64,000 nt of DNA, from the NCBI GenBank assembly GCA_949775045.1, contig OX459099.1:19204741-19268740 (forward strand), read 5' to 3'. Positions 12,594-23,300 of the stretch are shown piece by piece (position 1 is the stretch's first letter; each line of letters begins with the position of its first letter). Source of the DNA: Metridium senile. Its lineage: Eukaryota; Cnidaria; Anthozoa; Actiniaria; Metridiidae. Under the pieces are notes generated by a model. It saw only the letters and a list, made by a program, of their open reading frames with translations, was not told where the DNA came from and did no database searches. Position numbers and translations under genes: made by a program.

Positions 12594-13724
12594 TCAGCAC
12601 CATGATTATCACCACATTATATATTATATTTTCTAATTGAAGACTCTCCTAAAATGACCATCCTAATTTAATGAGCTAGTAAGTCGTTCCTCTTTAAATA
12701 TTATTATCATTATTAACTAACGGCATAATCTATTTGATCAACAGATGACAGTAAAGACGACGTCGAACAAACTGTTTCAACCAACAGCAAATCGATGACG
12801 TCAAACTACGTCAGACGACATGGGCGTCGCCAATCACGTGTTTCCATGGAGACGTCTATACGTCAAGCCCCACTTAGCGATCGTAAACTGTCAGTCATAG
12901 CACCGCAGATTCGTCGTTCATCCATTCAAAACATAGTAGAACGCTCCTCTGAGAGTAATGACCTACTGTCAGTCCTCCCAGACACCCAGCTAAAGAGACT
13001 CAAAATACAAAGACACTCTTTAGCAGTTAATGATAATAGAAAATTCCCTGATGACGCATCACGTGACGTACCCCGGTCTCCTAGGAGACTATCTATTGAC
13101 GTCACTAAAGTACGAAACAACAATTTCGGAGAGGGTTCAATGCAAGACTTCTCGACCAATAAAAATTCTCGGAGATTCTCACGTGATATTCCAAGCAGAT
13201 CACGTACGTCGGTAGATATAACCGCTGACCGTTTTACTGCGGCCGTGAACTTTGAGCGAATGAATTCTTTGGAGTCGGTTGGATCGGACGATGATAAGCC
13301 TAAACATAGAGTCACTATGGATCTAATAGGAACAACCTTGGCACTGTTTTTACAAGATGCACCCTTTTTAACGCTTCGTTTATATGTAATCTCAAAGTAC
13401 TCCGCTTTCCAGTACATGATAGTGTTTCTTACAGCAAAAAACGCTTTGCTTTTAGTACTGCAAGTCTACAAAATCACCGTCCAACATTGCGTCTGCCACG
13501 ATCACAAGGATAACGACTTCTCGCCAGAGAATCACGTCGACGCCACTTCGAGGCTTAATAATGTGCAAATAGCCGTGATACACGAGGAGACTGGGGCCAA
13601 GAAAGCCGGCCCATCGTCCAAAGCGCGCCGTGGACGGTATAATCGATTTAGTGTACGATGGAGTCGTGAAAAGACGAGGGTTACGGGCAGTGGGACTTTG
13701 TTTCATAGCAGGGAGATTCCGTGA
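7481..13724 (+). CDS. TMEM26: TMEM26-family multipass membrane protein, four exons
   Basis: Model: join 7481..7674, 11214..11385, 11576..11867, 12745..13724, giving 545 residues. All junctions are GT-AG and all phases agree. The ATG sits in a strong initiation context (GCCGCCATGA). Family landmarks appear in the expected order: N-terminal membrane segments (LFVGHSLVTIYW, YLAVILVALGIETV), then KWVSFSILCYLATTIPCAW across the first splice, then LLILILGRWLLP followed by a conserved amphipathic stretch, and near the C-terminus LFLQDAPFLTLRLYVI with a last helix. Exon 4 adds a Ser/Arg-rich insert of about 170 residues (roughly 230-405) before the final membrane block, which makes the protein much longer than vertebrate TMEM26 (about 370 residues). 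The biochemical role of the family is poorly known. The three introns carry long microsatellites, a Tc1-type MITE and a SINE. Confidence 0.85.
7741..8215 (+). repeat. Pentanucleotide polypyrimidine array, TTCTG then TTCTA then TTTCC/TTTTC
   Basis: From about 7794 the 5-base unit TTCTG repeats for more than 25 copies, then changes to TTCTA, then to degenerate TTTTC and TTTCC units. Purines on the plus strand are almost confined to one position of the unit. It lies in intron 1 of the TMEM26-like gene, just after the exon 1 donor. Confidence 0.95.
8905..9302. mobile_element. Tc1/mariner-type MITE, 398 bp
   Basis: The element begins CAGTAAAAACCCGCATATAAG and ends in the near-exact inverse. It is flanked by TA on both sides (8903-8904 and 9303-9304), as expected for a Tc1/mariner target duplication. 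The interior shows further internal inverted sequence (ATAAGAAC... motifs) and no open frame. It is inserted in intron 1 of the TMEM26-like gene. Confidence 0.8.
10830..11075 (+). repeat. CAT trinucleotide repeat region
   Basis: Imperfect ATC/CAT triplets, purest at 11030-11068, lie near the 3' end of TMEM26 intron 1. Apparent open frames of Met/Ile or Asp/His runs are translations of the repeat, not genes. Confidence 0.9.
11404..11530 (+). repeat. CTCTT pentanucleotide array
   Basis: About 25 copies of CTCTT start about 18 bases after the exon 2 donor (11386). The array makes up most of the 190-bp TMEM26 intron 2 and supplies an extreme polypyrimidine tract. Confidence 0.95.
11920..12135 (+). 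repeat. CAT triplet repeat followed by AT-rich runs
   Basis: A pure CAT run at about 11922-11975 grades into imperfect ATC/ATT triplets and then ATAATA runs in TMEM26 intron 3. Confidence 0.9.
12150..12415 (-). mobile_element. tRNA-derived SINE
   Basis: On the minus strand the head contains a canonical Pol III A box (TGGCCGAGTGG) and B box (GGTTCGATTCC) at tRNA-like spacing. A body follows with CACGAGGGTTTTTCTCCGGG, then TTATCCGGTTTTCC. The CTCCGG...CCGGTTTTCC block resembles the deeply conserved Nin-type central domain reported in invertebrate SINEs; that resemblance is from memory and unchecked. The element lies antisense in TMEM26 intron 3. Its tail end near 12150 is approximate. Confidence 0.7.
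12543..12592 (+). repeat. CAA trinucleotide repeat
   Basis: About 15 copies of AAC/CAA near the end of TMEM26 intron 3. Confidence 0.95.
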
Positions 13725-16700
13725 ACAGCAAGTGCGCATTCGCTATCAAATGTCATCCCGCCAGCCAGCTACACTGGTACCAGGTGCGCAAAGGATTGTT
13801 TGTCAAAAAGAACAGTTCCAAAATGGCGCATGGACACAGAATTTGAGATTGCGTTTTGCTGATAGAGCAGCAGAGAGCTTTTGTTGTTCAAGTTAGATAT
13901 AATTTGTTATGTTAAGTTAGGTTAAGGACGTATTTATAGAGGTTACCACGGGAAACAACTCTCTCTAACGACACCATATTTTTGAACTTTTGGCGATGCG
14001 ACAAAAATGCTTCTGATTGGCTTATACTAGCCGGAAGTGCGCGCGCGAAATCACCTGGTACTGGCGGCAAAAACCTTATGAAATGGGATCATTTGAAAGG
14101 ATTATTTTTAGTTTTTTGTACGTGTCTAAACATCGGTTATTTACTATATCTTTACAGTCCTAAATATAGAGGGATTTCATGGTAACCATGCATGTTTGTG
14201 GTCAAAACAATGGAGCTTTTCACTCAAGGGAACTGAAATCCTTTGTCATTCAAAAACTTTCTTTTGTACCTGCCAACAAACATGGCTGCCATGAAATCCC
14301 TCAATATAGAGTATTTTTACGGCTGTCTTTACGAAATATGTAGGCTTGACTCACTTCCGCCCAGCGGTCCGCGCATTATCGCGATACATGACTTGCTGTT
14401 GATTTCACGAAGGTTGATTTTTTTTTGTGGGGAAATTCCCTTGAAATTATTGTTTTTTTAAACTCGATAGCCATTTCCTTTGGGAGTGTTTCTGTTTAAA
14501 CTCTATGGGTAAAATCGATGGATGAAATAAAAGTTTTCAATCTATTCATATTGGAGGGGCAAATTCCCATTAAAATGTTGTTTTATCAACAAAAAACAAC
14601 CAAAAAAACAACCAAAACAACCAAAGATCACAACCAATTAGAGTTGCCATTTTATCAGCCCCGCCTTAAAGCAAAATAATGGCTTTGTTTCAGTCCTATC
14701 CAGTTATGATTATTTTTTCCGTTTTCGCTTAGAGTTCTCGATCTGATGTTTGGAAAACCTTAATCCACAATATATGGGTTTTATTTAAAAAAATTAACAT
14801 GACTTGCAAAACCTAAAAAAAACAATTGGCTTTTTGTCGGTACTCTTAGTAAACTTTCGATTGACATACTAATTGACACAGAACAATAATGAAGCAAAAA
14901 CGACTCCTAAAGTGCAACTTTTTATCAAGAAGGGTGTTAAAGAAGATTTCGAACCAAACATGGTTTTACAATTATTTAAGTTTGAATTATTTATATAGGA
15001 ATATATATGTCTGGGATAAATACAAGTCACCTCAATACTCTTATCTTTACATAAATGTAATTGGAGAAAACGAAGCAAGCTATGAACGAGCCGGCAGTAT
15101 TTGCCTTTAGCACATAAAATGTAATGGACTATTCAATATTCACGATGAAAATGAAAATAGTTTGAAAGCTTACCTTACTTGTAGCTGCAACTTTTGAAAG
15201 CAAATATTCTTAAACTTTATGTCTGAAAATAAAATAAAATCAATCAATCAATCAAATAATAACCAAGCAGTTGGATCGCAAATAAGAATGCATATTAGAA
15301 TTTATAGACTTTAACTGACGCATTTTGGCCAGTACTCAATTAACCTCGAACCAAAAACAAGAATGAAAAAAGAAGAGGGTTCTTAAGCTTACCTTACCAA
15401 AAGCCGCAGCTTTTTGGCGCAAAACTGAATCTTGCGCTTTGACTCTAAAACACAGAAAAAAATTTAGAGCAACAAACCAAGATTAAAGAAAATGAAATAT
15501 TTGCTTACCTTAAATACCGGCCTCTGAATATGAAACGATATTGTGACAAATGTTCTCAGATACCTCTTCAGCTTTCTCTGATGAATGTATAACACTATAC
15601 ACCAACTGACACACTGACATAGAAACTTGCCTTAGATTACAAAGTCATTTTATCTTGATTTAATCTGGTATGTGCAGGTTTCATTTTTAATCAAAATGAT
15701 GAAGGTGACGAAAAATACATAAAAAAATTTACTAGCAACCCCAAAAATGCCTAAACTCGAGTATAAGTCAATTATCACAAAAAGCTAGTTCAAACGTGAC
15801 GTCTTTATCCGTACGTAGCCAGGCGAAGAGAGAGCTAGTGATTATTTCCCCAGCTAGAATTGACAAGATACTGTCTACCCATTATCCCAGCAAATATGCC
15901 ATCAGCTGGAAACGTTCCCAGCTAGAGGTATAGTTATTAGGGTTTCCTAGCCAGTAAAATAATTTGGTGCAGAGCGGCTATATTGTGGAGCGGCTCCGAA
16001 GGGTACTCTTGTTTTATACTCGATGGCCAAATTCCTTACAGTGAAAGTTGTCAATTTATTCATATTTGAGGGACAAATTTATAATTTTGTTTTATATATA
16101 AATATACATGATGGCCAACTCCCTTGGACTGAAATGTTTGATTTATAATTAAATCGATAGGGCAATTCCTTGAAAGAATGTATTTTTATTATTCGAATGG
16201 ACAAATCCATCCATTCAATCATTACAGTGCGACTACTGAAACCAGGGCCACCCAAACAAATTTCAAAATAGATATTTTTTGACTGAGATCAAACAAAAAA
16301 CTCGTACAGGGTTCTCACAGGCTAAGATGTTTCATATTTCAATCTTGATCTTTTCCGTTCACATATATTGAAAGTTATTAGCATTTTAATAAAAAAGGCA
16401 AACATTTGTAGAGATTCTATTGTTCGTATTCTTGGATTGGATAATCACGTTTCGGTGGCCCCGATTTCAGTAGTCGCTCTGTCAAATAAACAACGCATAC
16501 ACGCACACAAAACAATTATACTGTTATTGAATAAAATCACATTAGAACTTTAGCTTGTCAAGTTTTATCTTAACTGGATAGAATTACTTGCCATTTTTTT
16601 CTGGTTCCTTCACGTCTAGACCTGTCGATCCAGCTCGTTCTTCTGTCCTGACACGTACTCTTCCTCCGGCGTACTACAAATAAGAAGATCATATTTCAAT

Positions 16701-16790
16701 CACCACTATCCCTGTAAAGCGATAATGACAATATATTTAGTGCTTTAAACTTAATGTTTTGTTAATTTGTACTATAATATTTCAACAAAA
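13725..16790. other. TMEM26 3' flank and intergenic, with weak minus-strand exon candidates
   Basis: The first part is probably 3' UTR; AATAAA occurs near 14526. On the minus strand, several splice-bounded short segments have good acceptors and GTAAG donors: about 15181-15223, 15385-15448, 15512-15526 and 16590-16673. The first two are similar in length, both end just before GTAAGGTAAG, and look like duplicated exons. I could not join them into one phase-consistent protein, so no gene is called. A CAAT run is at 15239-15256. Confidence 0.3.
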
Positions 16791-17132
16791 TGACAAAAGC
16801 TTGTTTGGACTGCGTCAGAGTTTCTAAGAAAACAATTGGCGTAAACATGTACGATAACTAGCAGTTAAACTAGTGTGGACTGCGTCAATGTTTCTGAGAA
16901 AACAATTGGAGTAAAAATGTACGATAACTAGCGGTTAAACTAGTGTGGACTGCGTCAATGTTTCTGAGAAAGCAATTGGAGTAAAAATGTACGATAACTA
17001 GCGGTTAAACTAGTGTGGAATGCTTCGGTGCATGTTTCTAAGAATCGATTCTAAGAAAACAATTGGGGTAAAAATGTACGATAATTATCGGTTAAATTAG
17101 TGTGAACTGAGTTGGCGTAAACATGTACGATA

Positions 17133-17273
17133 GAATGAAGGCATTTAACCCGTGAAATAGAAATTGCTTGCTAAAGTGTAATAGTCAAATAGACTCAAAA
17201 GAAAACAATGGAATTAGAGACTGTTAAGGTGTATTAGTCTAACATCTATTTCACGGGTTAAATGACTTCACTC
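17133..17273. mobile_element. TA-flanked palindromic MITE in the satellite (family A, copy 1)
   Basis: Both arms carry the inverted sequence CATTTAACCCGTGAAATAG, one arm with a one-base mismatch near its outer end. The satellite monomer reads GTACGATAACTAGC; here it is split as GTACGATA - element - TAACTAGC, which directly shows a TA target duplication typical of Tc1/mariner. Related copies lie at 28176-28316 and, as a fragment, at 46263-46345. Confidence 0.9.
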
Positions 17274-17566
17274 TAACTAGCGGTTAAACTAGTGTGAACT
17301 GCGTCAGCGTTTCTAAGAAAGCAATTGGAGTAAAAATGTACGATAACTAGCGGTTAAACTAGTGTGAACTGTGTCAGTGTTTCTAAGAAAACAATTGAAG
17401 TAAAAATATACGATAACTAGCGGTTAAACTAGCGTGAACTGTGTCAGTGTTTCTAAGAAAACAACTGGAGTTAAAATGTACGATAACTAGAGGTTAAACT
17501 AGTGTGGACTGCGTCAGCGTTTCTAAGAAAGCAATTAGAGTAAAAATGTACGATAACTAGCGGTTA

Positions 17567-17773
17567 AGGCCTGGGCAAACGGCTTCAACATTTGCTTCAA
17601 CATTCGTTCGATTTTGTTGAACGCTGTAGAATGGTTGTTGACTGATGTTGAGCGTAGGGGGATAAACGGTTTCAATGACAATGTTGAAATGGGGTGGCAA
17701 ACGGCTTCAACATTGACATTCAACAAAATCGAACGAATGTCGAAGCAAATGTTGAAGCCGTTTGCCCGGGCCT
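17567..17773. mobile_element. TTA-flanked MITE in the satellite (family B, copy 1)
   Basis: Inverted ends AGGCCTGGGCAAACGGCTTC and its inverse enclose 207 bp. TTA flanks both ends (17564-17566 and 17774-17776). A second copy sits at 19088-19311, also flanked by TTA. A TWA target duplication suggests PIF/Harbinger. The interior is rich in variants of TTCAACATTG and its complement. Confidence 0.8.
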
Positions 17774-17839
17774 TTAGTGTTGACTGCGTCAGTACGTGTT
17801 TCTAAAAAAACAACTATTGGGGTAAAAATGTACTAAAGT

Positions 17840-17943
17840 AGCCTGAGAAAACAGACGTTGTTTCGCTCCTCGTCCCTCCGCGAAACCAACACGTTAGTTT
17901 CGCGGAGGGACGAGGAGCGAAACAACGTCTGTTTTCTCAGGCT
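17840..17943. mobile_element. 104-bp near-perfect palindrome (family C)
   Basis: Two arms of about 47 bases (starting AGCCTGAGAAAACAGACG) are exact inverse copies around a loop of about 10 bases. The arms contain GTTTCGCTCCTCGTCCC. It sits at the end of the satellite array. A cruciform or hairpin is expected. Confidence 0.9.
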
Positions 17944-18927
17944 AGTACAATAGCAGCGGTTAAATTGTAATGAATAATGATTGTAAACATCTCGACTATT
18001 TGTGATTTAAAAATCAATAACCATGCTCTTGACAAGAATAATGATCGCAATATTATTACCCCGTCAAAATTCCCTTTCCGTATGAAAATATACTATTAAT
18101 TGCCTTGTACAACCTTTTAATACCGCCGGTGTAAATATAAAGCTCCTTTGTAGTCTAAAATTACACTAAAGTACTATTTCAAGTCCATGAAACGCCTCCA
18201 AAACTATAACGATAAATTCAATCTACCTCTGAGTTCTAGAAATACAAACAAAGGGCGAAAAACATTTTATGACATCATTTAGCTTGTAAATCGAGACGCT
18301 AATATTTTACATTCAAAGTAACAACGCATCTTAAAACTTTAACGACTTCAAGATGTAAAGTGCTTTGTAAAACTACACTCTAATGATTGAATACAATCGC
18401 CTTTCTCCCTCTCTAGGATGTCTTGAATAGCCGCCGAAATCTTGTGAAGTTTCAGAAATCTCTGGGAAGATCTCTTCCTACGAACAGATGCTGTTCCATC
18501 TTAAAATGTTTAAAAAGTTCCTTGCGCGCTTGAAAACTAGTACTTGTACTTCCAAAAACTGGTGCACATTTGGCTGCTATTCTAAGCTAGCTAGCTTTAA
18601 GCTCGTATTTTACAAAAGGCCTTGCTTTAAGAAGACTGTTCGATCATTCTAAGTTGGAACTTGTACACTGAAACAAAATTTAGCAAGTTTTTTAATTCGT
18701 ACTTTCAAGGCACTTTTCAGTCTGATATATATCTTTAAATTTGCACCAAAAAGAGTGAAAGAACTGGCCATAAGTTTACTTTTCAATACTTAAATTCATA
18801 GCAATTCGAAACAGACGAAAAAGAGTATTTTCATTAGTCTATTAATCAGCAGATTCCGACAGTCGAAAACCAACTCTTTATTTCAACAAACAATTGACAA
18901 GAAGAAGAACTTTCTGAGAAATAAAAA
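17944..18927. other. Intergenic and upstream region of the BRICHOS gene
   Basis: No confident gene. On the minus strand a frame of about 48 codons (roughly 18500 down to 18355), behind a possible acceptor TTTTAAG, encodes a basic segment with VRRKRSSQRF and then AAIQDILERE before a TGA. It could be a terminal exon but has no identified partner. Confidence 0.3.
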
Positions 18928-20298
18928 ATGGCACTTATAATGGTAAGTATATCAGAAATTCTAAACTATTACTCTCAGTGAAGTTTCTAGGTATTTTGCT
19001 AATTTATAAGCAGTAAGTTATAAAGCTGAGGAAATTGCAGCATCTAAAGTGTTCACTATGGAAGTTCTGAGGCATTTTGATCATTTAAGGCCCGGGCAAA
19101 CGGTTTCAACATTTGCTTCAAGATTCGTTCGATTTTGTTGAATGGCAATGTTTAAACGCTTTTAAACCTTCTCAACATTGTTGAAACGTGTTGAATCGAT
19201 GTTGAATTGATGTTGAATTGATGTTGAAAGAGTTTAAAAGCGTTTAAACATTGCCATTCATCAAAATCGAATGGATGTTGAAGCAAATGTTGAAGCCGTT
19301 TGCCTGGGCCCTTATAAGCAGCCAGTATAACTTTCCAAAGCAGCTGGGAAATTACACTATTTTTTTCATTTTTTTATTATTTATTTAATTCATCTCAAAT
19401 TTATATAAATACAGTTTTTGTGTACAGTGTAGCATAAAAGATAATATAAAAATTCCACTATCTACAGATCCAGATCTGAATTGAATTTGTGTGACTTGTC
19501 AAAGAGGAAAACATTTTCACCAAAATATATCAATTTTTCATACATGCCACGGTACATTAAAAGAAATATTATATATAAAGAAGATTTGGAATGATAAAAA
19601 TAAGAAATAGAAACTAGCGAGTAAACTAGTATAGGCTGCGTCGGTGTTTGATATACGATAGGTAATATAATGAAATTTGTAACACCGTAAAAAATGTTGA
19701 CTTAACTTTACTGACGTTTCGAGCTTTAGCCCTTCGTCGGAGTAAAAAAGTTAATGGTATGTTTTCGTTCTAAACTATTTCAGGATTTCAAGTTTCTTCA
19801 GTTGGTGGTGATGTTAACTCTAGTAGAATATTCTATGGCTGGTCTGTTACCCAGTACACAAGAATGGATTGAATATGACGGTAGCTACTTGCAATTGTCG
19901 GCGGATAAACGGGTTACCACGGTAAATATATATTCATTGAAAGTGTAAATGAATGAATAGAAGAAAGAACGAACGCACGAACGGACAACGGAAAGAAAAA
20001 ACGGATGGATGAAGAATGAGAATAATAATTGATTGATTGATTAATTGAATGATTGAAAAAGGACGAATGATTGAACGAACTAGTGAATGAATGAATAAAC
20101 GAACGAGCAAACGAACGAATGAAAGAACAAATAAATGAATGGATGGATGAATGAATGAATGAATAAATCAATGGATAAATGAATCAATCAATCAATCAAT
20201 CAATCAATGAGTGAACGAACGAACGAACGAACGAATGAACGAACAAATGAATGAATTAATAAATGAATGAATTAATGAATAGTAAGTAAGTAAGTAAA

Positions 20299-20370
<72 letters not shown>

Positions 20371-23300
20371 AAAATTTTCAAGAGGGTAGCACTAAATAGC
20401 TAAAAGCTAATAAACTTGTGGCCCTCAAATGAATGACAACTATTGACTTGTTTTGCATGTAAATCTCAAGAGTGCACCAAAGGTTCATAACAATTACTGG
20501 CTTAAAATCAAGGGAGGAAAATCACCGGTTGTATACCAAAACATAGTCATCGATACAGCCAAGCAAACAGAGACGTTCCACATCTACCCTAGCGCATCTG
20601 TAGAGGAAGCTATCATCTTTACAGACTTTACAAAGGTATTTGAGTAGCGTATTTACTCGAATAAGCGCCACACTTAGACGGATATAATGCTACTATAGAA
20701 CATCATTGGAAAGATTTTTTTTCAAAAGCTATATTCTTCACGTAAAAGTAATTATATTTCACCGCTCGCCCATTAAGTTATTTCCCAAATATTCGTAGTT
20801 CTGATCAAGAATGCAGGGACAGTGAGATCAAGGCGAGGCGCTTACTAGAGTAAATATCCTACAAACTACTTTGGCACTTGCTCGTAAAAGTTTTCAAATT
20901 TTTAAACAAATAGTGTTAATATCAAAGGATCGTCTCGGGAGTTGATTTTTGTGGGGTTGATTTTGGTTACGATTTCATAATTCCTTGTTGTCTGTAGTAT
21001 CTCTTAGGGAATGACAATCTGTATATTTTAGGGGTGTTTTTGAGTACACCCTTCCCCACTACCCTCTAGAGGACCTCAACCGTCTACTAATTTATTATAC
21101 ACCTATTTCAAAAATCGTTGTCGCAAACAAAGCCACAGTCCACACTCTGAAGCTTGCAAAGGATGTCCGTATTTCTTCTCTTGTTATCGATTTATTCATA
21201 GCATATTTTGGTTGTACGTGTTTGTGTTATATGATCATAACAAGTTGTTGTTGTGGATATATATATATAAATATATATATATATTTTAAAACGTGTAATA
21301 AATCACAAATTATGTCCATATAACCGACATCCTTTGTAGGCTTTAGACTGTGGACTGTAGCTTCGGCTGCGACAACGATTTTTGAAATAGGTCTATATCA
21401 GTGGCATACACCTGATTGCAAGAACGTTATCCTGACTTTTGTAATTTAGTGGGAAAGGAATTAATTAAAAGACAAAAGAAGATCACTCAAGCTCAAGGAA
21501 TAACAAAAGAAAGAGTTCGGCTTGAGTGATTTTCTCTTGTCTTTTAATTAATTCCTTTCCCACTAAATTACAAATGTCAGGACAACGTTCTTGCAATTAG
21601 GTGTATATATAGCTAGAATTTCCTGATGTTTTAGTGTTGTATAAAGTATTTATATAGTACACTGTATATGTCGTTCTTATTGTTAGAATTTGACGATAAT
21701 CAAGCTGCCACAAAAGAACCTGTGTTTTCTTAAAAACGAGCGACCACTAGCACAGGCACCCAATCAAATGATGAAGAACTTGCAGAAGGTAGTAATAATG
21801 ATAATCATAGATGATGGTGATGATAATGATGATGTTGATGAGTATGATGACGATGGTGGTGGTGGTGGTGGTGGTTGTAGTAGTATTAATGTGGATGATG
21901 GTGATGGTGATGGTGGTGATGGTGGTGATGATGGTGGTGATGATTGAGTTGATGATACTGATGATGGTGATGATGATGGTGGTGATGATGGTGATGATGG
22001 TGATGATGGTGGTGATGATTGAGTTGATGATACTGATGATGGTGATGATGATGATGGTGATGATGGTGGTGATGGTGGTGATATAATGATGATGATGATC
22101 GTGATCGTGATGATGATGATGATAATGATGATGGTGGTGATGGATGTGGATGATGGTAATAATAATCATAGGATGATGATGATGATAATGATAATGGTGA
22201 TGATGAAGATCGTGATGATGATGATGGTAAGTATAATGCAAGGTGGTGGCAGCGGTGGTGATGGTGGTTATACCGATGATGATCTCATGATGGTGATAAC
22301 GATGAGTATGATGATGATTGATGACATGATGGTGATGATGATGATGAGTATAACGGTGATCAAGTAATGGTATTCAATATACATGTTAATAATATCGACT
22401 ACTTAATCACAATCATAATAAAAACACGATATGATGCCAACGACATTTTGTACTAAAATTTCCTGAAATAACATCTACATTATCAGGCTTCAAACGGTAC
22501 CAATACGACAATGACCATTGGCAAGATAGAGAGGTTATCATGGAAAGCAAGTAACACTCCAGTCAACCACACACAACTATCACAACCAATGCAAAAGCTC
22601 TGTTTCAATACTCCTATCTATGCAGTCAGGAAGATGACGAACCAAATGAAAACCAAGTCTATACAACAAGGTAAACAAAGCCATGTAAGATAGTCGTACC
22701 TATTATCGCGCACTTCCTATTATCGTGCTTTTCGTAAAATAATAATATATATCTTCTAAAAAAACTGCTTCAAAATTAATTAAAACAATTAAGACTGCTT
22801 ATTCTGTTGCAGCCAACCCACTTTTTTTAATAAACTTTTACGCAGAATAAAAGATATATATTATTTTTTACGAAAACCACGATAATAGGATGTGCGCGAT
22901 AATAGGTACGGCTACCTTAATACCTTTGATACTGACCAAATAAGTCACCAAATAAGAACTATTAGTTAGTAACTATTTTGTTTTTATTTCATGGATATAG
23001 TGTTACTGCTCTATGCGGTATGGAGAAACGAACACAAAATATTAATTCTTATAAATAAGTTAACTTATTACTCGCGTGTAAGTTTGTATTTTTGTGTATA
23101 TAAACAACAAAAGAGCATAAATTGTTCTGACTAGAAATTTTCGCTTAGGCCTCTTCTACACGAATCCGATCCGGCTGAAACCGCATAGAAATATTTGCGT
23201 CCACACGAATCCTGTTGATCGTTTCCAATTCAAAAGTATGCGGTTTCGGTGACACTGGATTCGTGTGGACGATAGGCCGATTCGCATCAAAAAGTATGCG

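Larger units (their letters stand above)
16795..17835 (+). repeat. 70-bp satellite array
   Basis: The landmark GTACGATAACTAG(C)GG recurs at 70-base intervals (about 16849, 16919, 16989, then 17338, 17408, 17478, 17548). Each monomer also holds ACTGCGTCA and TTTCTAAGAAAACAATTGG. One monomer near 17020-17075 is 17 bases longer. The array is broken by three palindromic elements, at 17133-17273, 17567-17773 and 17840-17943. Confidence 0.95.

Noticed and set aside
13630..13896. 88-aa plus-strand frame after TMEM26
   Set aside because: It overlaps the real TMEM26 reading frame in another phase and continues into the 3' UTR, without domain or splice support.
16795..17835. CRISPR-like array of 70-bp spaced repeats
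   Set aside because: Whole 70-bp units are repeated with no unique spacers, and the context is a eukaryotic satellite.
21747..22367. Met/Val, Asp/Gly and His/Ile repeat frames on both strands
   Set aside because: They are products of the GAT/GGT trinucleotide repeat in intron 4 of the BRICHOS gene; no splice or homology support.
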